Part shown: piece by piece, positions 1-6,347 of the stretch
Layout: each line of letters begins with the position of its first letter
How positions within the stretch are numbered: the first letter of the stretch is position 1
Origin: Chloroflexota bacterium
Lineage (GTDB): Bacteria; Chloroflexota; Anaerolineae; Anaerolineales; UBA4823
DNA length: 21,308 nt
Direction: 5' to 3'
Assembly (NCBI GenBank): GCA_012798185.1
Contig: JAAZNS010000294.1
Span: 1-21,308, forward strand
Notes under the pieces: generated by a model
What the model saw: only the letters and a program-made list of their open reading frames with translations
The model's database searches: none
Told to the model about the DNA's origin: nothing
Position numbers and translations under genes: made by a program

Positions 1-464
1 AAGCGGCTTCGGATATTATCAATAGTTCGCTGATAAGATGCTCCCACACGATCCATTTTATTTACAAAGCAGATGCGGGGAACATGATAGCGATCCGCTT
101 GCCGCCATACCGTTTCACTTTGCGGTTCAACGCCTTGTACAGCATCGAATATTACAATACCGCCATCCAAGACACGCAATGACCGTTGCACTTCTGCTGT
201 GAAATCGATATGCCCCGGAGTATCGATGATATTTATTTGGTAACCGTTCCATTCTGCCGATACTGCTGCAGATACAATCGTTATACCTCGTTCGCGCTCT
301 TGCTCCATCCAATCGGTGACTGTTGTCCCATCATCAACCGAACCAATCCGGTGGGTCTTTCCGGTATAGAAAAGTATTCGCTCTGTCGTTGTGGTTTTTC
401 CCGCATCGATGTGAGCGATAATCCCAATATTTCGATACCTTTCCAACGGATGTTGACGAGACAT
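1..464 (-). CDS. fusA: Elongation factor G, N-terminal part (runs off the window)
   Basis: This is the first 154 residues of translation elongation factor G, the GTPase that drives ribosomal translocation and, with RRF, ribosome recycling. Visible GTPase motifs are AHIDAGKTT (residues 17-25, P-loop), the RGITI switch I end (59-63), DTPGH (81-85) and NKMD (135-138). The start is ATG at 464-462, giving MSRQHPLERYRNIGIIAHID, the usual beginning of bacterial EF-G. A GGTGG sequence lies about 8 nt upstream. It is the last visible gene of the group rpsL-rpsG-fusA, with 54 nt separating it from rpsG. The reading frame stays open to the window edge, so the gene is cut by the window and not broken. 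Identity is seen directly in the motifs. The paralogue question (EF-G versus an EF-G-like second copy) is settled in favour of canonical fusA by the str-operon context. Confidence 0.97.
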   Translation of the reverse strand, partial: MSRQHPLERYRNIGIIAHIDAGKTTTTERILFYTGKTHRIGSVDDGTTVTDWMEQERERGITIVSAAVSAEWNGYQINIIDTPGHIDFTAEVQRSLRVLDGGIVIFDAVQGVEPQSETVWRQADRYHVPRICFVNKMDRVGASYQRTIDNIRSR

Positions 465-518
465 TTAGTCATCCACCAAGAAAACAAATACAAAGAAGGT
501 ATAAAAAAATCCAAAATT

Positions 519-989
519 CTATACCCGATAATGAGAATACGCACGGTTGGCTCCTGCCATTTTATGCGTTTCTTCACGCTTCCGAATAGCTGCACCGGTG
601 TTGTTGGCTGCATCGATGATTTCATCAGCCAGCTTTTCTGAAAATGTTTTACCTGCTCGGGTTACCGAAGCTTGTAGTATCCAGCGGGTAGCTAACGCAA
701 AACGACGATGCGCCGTAACTTCCATGGGTACTTGATATGTTGCGCCGCCCACCCGGCGAGGCTTTACTTCCATTAAGGGTGAGACATTTTTTATTGCCAT
801 TTCAAATATTTCCATGGGGTCTTTTTTGGTCCGCTCACCAATGATTTCAATAGCATCATACACGAGCCGCGTCGCAGTGCTCTTTTTGCCTCGCTGCATA
901 ATCCGGTTTATAAAAGACTGAATGTGGACGCTGTTATACCGTACATCAGGAGTAATTTCTGGTTTTTCTGGTCTATTTCGTCGAGCCAT
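519..989 (-). CDS. rpsG: 30S ribosomal protein S7
   Basis: S7 is a primary 16S rRNA-binding protein that nucleates assembly of the 30S head and lies near the E site. The 156-residue length and the beginning MARRNRPEKPEITPDVRYNS match the bacterial family, as do the conserved blocks VGGATYQVP (residues 81-89) and RKREETHKMAGANRAYSHYR near the C-terminus. The start codon ATG has a GAGG Shine-Dalgarno element a few bases upstream. It sits between rpsL (68-nt spacer holding a possible hairpin) and fusA, the classic str-operon order. In Escherichia coli S7 represses translation by binding the rpsL-rpsG spacer. Whether the hairpin here plays that role is unknown. Confidence 0.98.
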   Translation of the reverse strand: MARRNRPEKPEITPDVRYNSVHIQSFINRIMQRGKKSTATRLVYDAIEIIGERTKKDPMEIFEMAIKNVSPLMEVKPRRVGGATYQVPMEVTAHRRFALATRWILQASVTRAGKTFSEKLADEIIDAANNTGAAIRKREETHKMAGANRAYSHYRV

Positions 990-1027
990 ACGACCTCACA
1001 ATAACTCAATAATAACTGGGTAATAAT

Positions 1028-1052
1028 CGCCGGTTACAATTGATCACCAGCG
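1028..1052 (-). promoter_or_regulatory. Candidate RNA hairpin in the rpsL-rpsG spacer
   Basis: In the minus-strand transcript, CGCTGGT (1052-1046) can pair with ACCGGCG (1034-1028). This gives 7 base pairs including one G-U, with an 11-nt loop, starting just after the rpsL stop codon. No U-run follows, so it is not a terminator. Position alone suggests a translational-coupling or S7-binding element as known in E. coli, but the sequence is not similar enough to assert that. Confidence 0.35.
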
Positions 1053-1057
1053 TTTAA

Positions 1058-1483
1058 TTATTTACTTTCTTTCGGCCGCTTCGAGCCGTATTTGGATCTA
1101 CCCTGATGACGATCATTCACGCCACCAGCATCCAAAGAGCCACGAACAATATGATAGCGAACACCCGGAAGATCTTTTACACGACCGCCGCGCACCAGAA
1201 CCACAGAGTGCTCTTGCAATGTATGACCTTCGCCAGGAATATACGCTGTAACTTCGATATTATTGCTCAACCGAACACGAGCAATTTTTCGCAGTGCAGA
1301 GTTCGGTTTCTTCGGAGTCATGGTACGCACCACCGAACAAACACCCCGTTTCTGTGGGGCACCTTTTTCTTGTCGAACCCGCCGTTGTTTCATCGTATTG
1401 AATGTATAAAGCAGAGCGGGCGCTTTGCTTTTTACCTTTTTCGATTTTCGACCTTTACGAACCAATTGATTAATCGTCGGCAC
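1058..1483 (-). CDS. rpsL: 30S ribosomal protein S12
   Basis: S12 is a decoding-centre protein of the 30S subunit. I choose the GTG start at 1483-1481, giving (M)PTINQLVRKGR, because that is where S12 proteins begin and because GGAGG lies 5 nt upstream of it. A longer frame with an ATG at 1501 would add six non-conserved residues and put the Shine-Dalgarno site inside the coding region. The product is 141 residues, longer than the 124-residue E. coli form because of an insertion before the QKRGVC block, as in Firmicutes and related lineages. TPKKPNSALRK and RGGRVKDLPGVRYH are intact, with lysines at the two positions where streptomycin-resistance changes are known, so a sensitive wild-type allele is expected. 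It opens the rpsL-rpsG-fusA unit. Confidence 0.97.
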   Translation of the reverse strand: MPTINQLVRKGRKSKKVKSKAPALLYTFNTMKQRRVRQEKGAPQKRGVCSVVRTMTPKKPNSALRKIARVRLSNNIEVTAYIPGEGHTLQEHSVVLVRGGRVKDLPGVRYHIVRGSLDAGGVNDRHQGRSKYGSKRPKESK

Positions 1484-1536
1484 CTTTGCCTCCAAGCACA
1501 TTTTCTATATGATTTACTTCTATCAATATTCATTAA

Positions 1537-1567
1537 GGGAGGCCATCCACCTGCTCGATGGCCTCTC
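1537..1567 (-). promoter_or_regulatory. Strong hairpin in the rpsL leader
   Basis: The arms 1537-1547 and 1557-1567 form an 11-bp GC-rich stem with one G-U pair and a 9-nt loop. It lies inside the roughly 150-nt leader between the predicted rpsL promoter and the rpsL start. No U-tract follows on the minus strand, so it is not a typical intrinsic terminator. It could stabilise the mRNA, mark the 3' end or a processing site of the rpoB transcript, or serve as a ribosomal-protein feedback site. The structure is seen in the sequence; its role is a guess. Confidence 0.5.
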
Positions 1568-1640
1568 CGATGCTATTTATATAATATTCATTTGCCCAAT
1601 TTGCTCACTGGGTGAAAGAAAAAAAGGGCAACGAAAAGCG

Positions 1641-1669
1641 ATTTTACCATGCGGAAATTTAAGCGTCAA
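1641..1669 (-). promoter_or_regulatory. Promoter of rpsL-rpsG-fusA
   Basis: On the minus strand TTGACG (1669-1664) and TAAAAT (1646-1641) are separated by exactly 17 nt, and TG sits one base before the -10 box (extended -10). Transcription should start near 1634, leaving a leader of about 150 nt before the rpsL GTG. It lies directly behind the rpoB stop codon, so the str genes can be transcribed independently of rpoB. Confidence 0.75.
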
Positions 1670-1694
1670 GATTAATTTATCTTTCTTTAATCTT

Positions 1695-4600
1695 TTAAAA
1701 ATCTTCACCTAAACCTAACAATCCGGTCGCCAGTTTTGGTGGACGAGCCCGCTCCTCGTCTTTACCGAATTTTATTAATTCACCAGTATCTGTCACTGCT
1801 TCCACTGCTAAACCCAGGCTTTGTAATTCTTTAACCAATACCCGGAAAGATGCAGGAATGGAGGGCTCTTCGATTGGTTCACCCTTCACAATCGCCTCAT
1901 AGGTTTTAACTCGCCCTTGTACATCATCAGATTTAACGGTGAGCATCTCCTGCAAGGTGTATGCAGCGCCATAAGCCTCCAGCGCCCAAACCTCCATTTC
2001 ACCAAATCGCTGCCCGCCAAATTGAGCTTTTCCACCCAGCGGCTGTTGAGATACAAGGCTGTAAGGGCCAGTCGACCGGGCATGAACTTTATCTTCTACA
2101 AGATGGTGCAGCTTGAGCATTGTCATCACACCGACGGTTACCGGTTGATCGTATGGTTCTCCAGTCTTTCCATCACGGATAATCTGTTTCCCAAGAATAG
2201 GTGTGGGCTGATATGTTTTCTGAGTAATCTCATTGGCTTTTTCCCGCAGTAATTCGTTCGGGATATCCCTACTATCTTCACCCATCATTTCAATCCATAA
2301 GCGAAGACAGGTATCAATCGCTGCCTGATCGACTTCTTGATCATACTTAGCAGAATGTTTAATTTCACCAAAATCCAAAATTTTATCTGGGTCATAACCG
2401 GCATCTCGCAGCCATTCACTTAATACTGCTCTTCTGGCATAGTGATAATCGGATATGATTTGGTAAACGTCATATCCCCGTTCCCCCAACCAGACTTCAA
2501 GATACAGCCTGCGGACTTCATCATCATCCTGAATGCTTTGAGGATCATATTCCTGTTGTTTTATCCACTCCCAGGCTTTTTCTCCTGTTTGTTTCCATGC
2601 CTGATCAATCATCCAGGCACGGGCAAGTTCAGCTTCAATTTCGAATTCGTTAGCGCCATCAAACACTGGAGATAGCGCCTGGAAACCCAACCTGCTGGCT
2701 GCCCATCCTAAATGTGTTTCCATAACTTGACCAATGTTCATACGTCCAGGAACACCTAATGGATTCAGGATAATATCTACCGGTGTGCCATCTTCCAACA
2801 TTGGCATATCTTCTACCGGCACAACACGGGAAACAACGCCTTTATTCCCGTGCCTACCTGCCATTTTATCTCCGGCAGTTATTTTTCGTTTTTGGGCAAC
2901 CGATACGCGCACCATCATATCAACACCAGCCGATAGATCGGCATTATCGTCTCTGGTGAATACCTTGACTTCAACTACTTTCCCTCGTTCGCCATGAGGC
3001 ATGCGCAAGGAAGTGTCTTTTACATCGCGGGATTTTTCTCCGAAAATTGCTCTCAACAATCGTTCCTCAGGGGTCAATTCTTTCTCGCCTTTTGGAGAGA
3101 TCTTCCCTACTAAAATTTCATTCGGGCCTACTTCAGCACCAACCCTGATAATGCCTCTTTCATCGAGGTCTTTTATCGCATCTTCACCCACGTTGGGAAT
3201 ATCGCGGGTGATCTCCTCGGGTCCTAAGCGAGTATCTCGTGATTCCACTTCGTATTTTTCGATGTGGACTGAGGTGAACATATCCTCTTGTACCAAACGC
3301 TCAGAAATCAAGATGGCGTCTTCGTAGTTACCTCCTTCCCAGGAGATAAAAGCAACGACAACATTTTGCCCTAATGCCAGCTGCCCGCTTTCTGTCGATG
3401 AGGAATCTGCAATCACATCGCCCTTCTTGATCATCTGCCCTTTAACCACCGCCGGTCGTTGATCGATGCAGGTGCTCTGATTCGACCGCTGATACTTCCT
3501 CAGATTATAGTTATGCGTTTTTCCTTCGCTGGTGCGAACCACAATCATGCTACCAGTAACAGAAACTACTTCCCCATCTTCCTCGGCAATGATCACCTGC
3601 CCGGAATCCATAGCAGCATCATTCTCCATACCCGTCGAAACCTGGGGAATATCAGGGCGCAGTAATGGAACAGCCTGAGCTTGCATATTCGATCCCATCA
3701 ACGCCCGGTTGGCATCATCATGTTCAAGAAATGGAATTAATGCAGCACTGATACCCACAATCTGGTGAGGTGCCACATCCATGTAATCGATATCGGTGGG
3801 CGGCGAGAAAATAAAACCGGTTAAATAGCGGGAGGAAACACGCCGGCGCACAAATTCTGAATATTCGTTTAATGGCGCATTCGCCTGCGCAATTCTAAAT
3901 TTATCCTCCACATCTGCCGATAAATATTCCATTTCATCGGTCACGAATGGTACGATCAAGACATCATCCTTTTTCACTTTCTTGATCGCTTTTGCCATTT
4001 TTTCGGTAATACGCTCACCTTCTTGAGCAATCACCTCACCAGTCTTAGGATTGACAATATTTTCACGAAGCATTCTGCCTACCAGCCGTGGATCATCAGG
4101 AGATAATGCCCTGCGTACCCGCCGGAAAGGCGATTCGATAAATCCATATTCGTTAACTTTAGCAAAAGAAGCCAGCCGTCCGATTAAACCAATATTTGGA
4201 CCTTCAGGTGTTTCGATTGGGCAAATTCGCCCATAGTGCGAGTGATGGACATCGCGGACATCGAACCCAGCCCGTTCTCTTCTAAGACCGCCAGGACCTA
4301 ATGCTGATAATGTGCGTTTGTGGCGTAATTCCGCCAATGGATTGGTCTGATCCATGAATTGAGAAAGCTGGCTGGAGCCAAAAAATTCGCGTAAGGCTGC
4401 CACAACAGGGCGAATATTGATTAAAGTGATGGTGGAAAGCTGATCCTGATCCCGTATCGACATTCTCTCTTTGATCACCCGTTCCATTCGGCGTAAGCCG
4501 ATGCGTAATTTATTTTGGATTAGCTCACCAACTGTTTTTGCCCGGCGGTTACCCAAGTGATCGATATCATCTGGTGTCTGAGTTTCATTATTTATCATGA

Positions 4601-5603
4601 TCATGCGGCGAACCAAACGGATAATATCCCATTTGGTAACCGTTCGCCGGGTAATCGGCACACGATCGTGCAGCTCTAATTTTTGGTTAAGTTTATAACG
4701 CCCCACCCTTTCAAGGTCATAATGTCTCTGGTCGAAAAGCTGCTCTTCCAAAAAGTCTTTCGCATTTTCTAATGTTGCCGGATCTCCCGGGCGCATCCGC
4801 TTGAAGAATTCTAGCAAAGCCACTTGTGCAATGGTCATCCCTGGTGGAATTTCCCACTCGGGTTCCTGGCGGAATGTGGAAGCGATGAACATGCGGTCTG
4901 GATTATTATCCACATCATTGAAGATCTTCATCAGTTCTTCGTCAGTACCCTCTTTTAGAGGAGAATTTTCCAGCCCGTCATCAACTGCAGCTAAAGCTCG
5001 TAAAAAGATGGTAATCGGTACTGTTCGTTTTCGATTAAACCGTAAAGTTAGATAATCACTCTTGCGGGTTTCAAATTCCATCCAGGCGCCCCGATCGGGG
5101 ATCAACTTCGCCATAGCCAGTTTTCTTCCGGTAGACCGGTCGGCAAGCGCTTCAAAATACACACCCGGAGACCGGATTAATTGGGATACAACAACCCTCT
5201 CGGTACCGTTGATAATAAATGTCCCCTTTTCGGTCATTTCTGGGAAATCACCCAAGAAAATATCCTGTTTGATTGGATCTGCAATATCAGCGCCTTCCAG
5301 AAGCACGGAAACATACAATGGGGATGCGTAAGTCAAATCGCGTTCAACGCATTCTTCTATGGTATGTTTTGGTTCTCCAAACCAGTACGTTAATTTCCAA
5401 TCCTTCATTTCGGGATTGCGGCTTGGAAAATGAAGTTTCATCCCTTTGTTATACGACTCGATGGGAGAAATTTCGTCAAAAAGATCGCCTAAACCTTCCT
5501 TTTTCAAACGATTAAATGAATCTAATTGAACTTCAATTAACTCTGGTAAAGTAAGCTTTACATCAATTCGGGCATATGTTTTTCGCGGCAGCTTAGATGC
5601 CAT
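1695..5603 (-). CDS. rpoB: DNA-directed RNA polymerase subunit beta
   Basis: This is the beta subunit of RNA polymerase, forming one side of the active-site cleft. The 1302-residue protein carries the family signatures in order: the protrusion and lobe regions, the rifampicin pocket (FGSSQLSQFMDQTNP and HKRTLSALGPGG, about residues 408-440), RRERAGFDVRDVHHSHYGR, the PIETPEGPNIGLI block, GDKMAGRHGNKGVVS with active-site lysines, and KAQFGGQRFGEMEVWALEAYGA near the C-terminus. The residues equivalent to E. coli D516, H526 and S531 are unchanged (D418, H428, S433), so rifampicin sensitivity is expected. Between PVFDGA (residue 979) and PILGKQ (1135) there is an extra segment of about 135 residues relative to E. 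coli, described under findings. The start ATG has AGGAG 7 nt upstream. Unusually, the next gene downstream is rpsL, with no rpoC. The gene has its own promoter and leader. Confidence 0.98.
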   Translation of the reverse strand: MASKLPRKTYARIDVKLTLPELIEVQLDSFNRLKKEGLGDLFDEISPIESYNKGMKLHFPSRNPEMKDWKLTYWFGEPKHTIEECVERDLTYASPLYVSVLLEGADIADPIKQDIFLGDFPEMTEKGTFIINGTERVVVSQLIRSPGVYFEALADRSTGRKLAMAKLIPDRGAWMEFETRKSDYLTLRFNRKRTVPITIFLRALAAVDDGLENSPLKEGTDEELMKIFNDVDNNPDRMFIASTFRQEPEWEIPPGMTIAQVALLEFFKRMRPGDPATLENAKDFLEEQLFDQRHYDLERVGRYKLNQKLELHDRVPITRRTVTKWDIIRLVRRMIMINNETQTPDDIDHLGNRRAKTVGELIQNKLRIGLRRMERVIKERMSIRDQDQLSTITLINIRPVVAALREFFGSSQLSQFMDQTNPLAELRHKRTLSALGPGGLRRERAGFDVRDVHHSHYGRICPIETPEGPNIGLIGRLASFAKVNEYGFIESPFRRVRRALSPDDPRLVGRMLRENIVNPKTGEVIAQEGERITEKMAKAIKKVKKDDVLIVPFVTDEMEYLSADVEDKFRIAQANAPLNEYSEFVRRRVSSRYLTGFIFSPPTDIDYMDVAPHQIVGISAALIPFLEHDDANRALMGSNMQAQAVPLLRPDIPQVSTGMENDAAMDSGQVIIAEEDGEVVSVTGSMIVVRTSEGKTHNYNLRKYQRSNQSTCIDQRPAVVKGQMIKKGDVIADSSSTESGQLALGQNVVVAFISWEGGNYEDAILISERLVQEDMFTSVHIEKYEVESRDTRLGPEEITRDIPNVGEDAIKDLDERGIIRVGAEVGPNEILVGKISPKGEKELTPEERLLRAIFGEKSRDVKDTSLRMPHGERGKVVEVKVFTRDDNADLSAGVDMMVRVSVAQKRKITAGDKMAGRHGNKGVVSRVVPVEDMPMLEDGTPVDIILNPLGVPGRMNIGQVMETHLGWAASRLGFQALSPVFDGANEFEIEAELARAWMIDQAWKQTGEKAWEWIKQQEYDPQSIQDDDEVRRLYLEVWLGERGYDVYQIISDYHYARRAVLSEWLRDAGYDPDKILDFGEIKHSAKYDQEVDQAAIDTCLRLWIEMMGEDSRDIPNELLREKANEITQKTYQPTPILGKQIIRDGKTGEPYDQPVTVGVMTMLKLHHLVEDKVHARSTGPYSLVSQQPLGGKAQFGGQRFGEMEVWALEAYGAAYTLQEMLTVKSDDVQGRVKTYEAIVKGEPIEEPSIPASFRVLVKELQSLGLAVEAVTDTGELIKFGKDEERARPPKLATGLLGLGEDF

Positions 5604-5649
5604 AGAGGAACTCCTGTGATTGAAAACTTCGGGCAGGAATGTTTAACAC

Positions 5650-5727
5650 GTGGTATCAGATGGTGAATTACCACCCATTGAATTATTTGTGGTATTCATC
5701 ATTTGATCATTATAATAATAACACCAC
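5650..5727 (-). promoter_or_regulatory. rpoB leader with four mutually complementary GTGGT/ACCAC segments
   Basis: In the minus-strand leader RNA the order is GTGGTG (5727-5722), ATACCAC (5695-5689), GTGGTA (5674-5669) and ATACCAC (5656-5650). Segments 1:2 and 3:4 can pair, or alternatively 2:3, where an added GAAT/ATTC extension is possible. This is the geometry of a leader that can switch between two folds. The repeats are seen; the stems are short (6 bp) and any regulatory role is unproven. Confidence 0.3.
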
Positions 5728-5760
5728 GGAGAATAGACTTGACCCATTAAACGAACGATA

Positions 5761-5789
5761 ATTATACCTGTAAAATAATCTATGGTCAA
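5761..5789 (-). promoter_or_regulatory. Promoter of rpoB
   Basis: On the minus strand TTGACC (5789-5784) and a perfect TATAAT (5766-5761) are separated by 17 nt. The start site would be near 5754, giving a leader of about 150 nt before the rpoB ATG. This strength suits an RNA polymerase subunit gene that is not cotranscribed with rplJ/rplL. Confidence 0.8.
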
Positions 5790-5984
5790 TATAATTTTGT
5801 GAGAGATATATAAATATTCTTGTAAGACGGTGCTTTGTCCCATCGTTTTGATTCTAACGATTGTAAACATTCGGATTATGGTAAAAAAAGATCTGCATTG
5901 GAGATGCCGCCTAAGCTGGATTAGGAGCCATTTAATAATAATTTTTGGAGAATTTCCTATTGATGATCCTTTTTTTTAAACTCC
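5790..5984. other. Divergent intergenic region upstream of rpoB and of the cobalamin-riboswitch operon
   Basis: This AT-rich stretch separates the rpoB promoter (minus) from the riboswitch promoter (plus). I see no coding sequence with a plausible start and no tRNA-like fold. A short minus-strand frame in the surrounding 5643-5870 region lies across the rpoB promoter and leader and is not credible. A run of nine T residues occurs at 5970-5978 without a convincing hairpin before it. Confidence 0.6.
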
Positions 5985-6013
5985 TTGACGAAAAAATTAG
6001 AATGGAATATCAT
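5985..6013 (+). promoter_or_regulatory. Promoter of the cobalamin-riboswitch operon
   Basis: TTGACG (5985-5990) and TATCAT (6008-6013) are 17 nt apart, each matching five of six consensus bases. The predicted start near 6020 places the riboswitch aptamer about 15-20 nt into the transcript. Confidence 0.75.
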
Positions 6014-6037
6014 CATAAAAATTAAATATATAAGATA

Positions 6038-6218
6038 TAGGTTCGCTGAACGCCCGGATGCGCAGCGAATAATGGGGAAAGCTGGTGCCTTGTTTCAACA
6101 AGTAGTCCAGCACTGTCCCGCAGCGGTAACAGTCATTCGACTGAAGTCCGAATTCCCGCCTTTATCTTTCTCGTTTCTCCTTCGCGGTTAGGGAGGCCGG
6201 GATTTCGGATATAACCTA
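6038..6218 (+). promoter_or_regulatory. Cobalamin riboswitch (aptamer)
   Basis: Conserved cobalamin-riboswitch sequence blocks occur in the right order. They are GGGAA (6075-6079) followed by GGTGC (6084-6088), CCCGCAGCGGTAA (6117-6129, matching the family's CCCGC..ctGTAA core), and CCGAATTCCCGCC (6148-6160, matching the GA..CCxGCC closing block). Supporting stems are CGCTG/CAGCG (6044-6048 with 6063-6067), GCTGG/CCAGC (6081-6085 with 6107-6111), CTTGTT/AACAAG (6089-6094 with 6097-6102) and AGTC/GACT. A possible closing P1 is TAGGTT/AACCTA (6038-6043 with 6213-6218). The family binds adenosyl- or methyl/hydroxo-cobalamin and usually switches off B12 uptake or synthesis genes when the vitamin is plentiful. 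The downstream genes fit an uptake role. Which cofactor form is bound cannot be read from the sequence. Confidence 0.9.
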
Positions 6219-6258
6219 ACAATTTCTACTTTATCCGAGACCTTGATAATAGCCTCCC
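6191..6258 (+). promoter_or_regulatory. Antiterminator pairing of the riboswitch expression platform
   Basis: GGGAGGC (6191-6197), at the 3' side of the aptamer region, is a perfect complement of GCCTCCC (6252-6258). The last three bases of GCCTCCC belong to the left arm of the terminator at 6256-6273. The two pairings therefore exclude each other, as expected of a transcriptional riboswitch: vitamin-bound aptamer releases the terminator, free aptamer permits the antiterminator. The complementarity is seen; the switching logic is inferred. Confidence 0.65.
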
Positions 6259-6281
6259 GCCCTTTTGGGCGGGTTTCGTTT
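6256..6281 (+). terminator. Riboswitch-controlled intrinsic terminator
   Basis: CCCGCCC (6256-6262), a TTTT loop and GGGCGGG (6267-6273) are followed by TTTCGTTTA. This is a compact GC-rich hairpin with a U-rich tail, between the aptamer and the first gene. Confidence 0.85.
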
Positions 6282-6284
6282 ATT

Positions 6285-6320
6285 AAAACGGTTTTCCAAG
6301 CGAAGACCGTTTTTATTTTT
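6285..6320 (+). terminator. Second, tandem intrinsic terminator in the riboswitch leader
   Basis: Arms 6285-6296 and 6302-6313 form a 12-bp stem with one G-U pair and a 5-nt loop, followed by TTTTATTTTT. It lies only about 15 nt before the Shine-Dalgarno AAGGAG (6336-6341) of the first gene. Two terminators in series suggest tight shut-off. Confidence 0.75.
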
Positions 6321-6347
6321 AACTAACACAATAATAAGGAGTAAACC

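Noticed and set aside
281..641. Open frames on both strands across the fusA start
   Set aside because: They are out-of-frame shadows of fusA and rpsG; the in-frame EF-G sequence with intact GTPase motifs explains the region.
1484..1501. Longer rpsL with an ATG start at 1501 (six extra residues MCLEAK)
   Set aside because: The GTG at 1483-1481 matches the conserved S12 N-terminus and has GGAGG 5 nt upstream; the extra residues overlap that Shine-Dalgarno.
1537..1567. rpsL leader hairpin as a terminator for rpoB
   Set aside because: The bases following on the minus strand are TTAATGAAT, too poor in consecutive U for intrinsic termination.
5739..5767. Plus-strand TTGACC inside the rpoB leader as a promoter
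   Set aside because: No acceptable -10 box at 16-18 nt; the GATAAT box lies only 12 nt away.
5643..5870. 75-codon open frame on the minus strand upstream of rpoB
   Set aside because: It spans the rpoB promoter and leader, has no family resemblance, odd composition and no clear ribosome-binding site.
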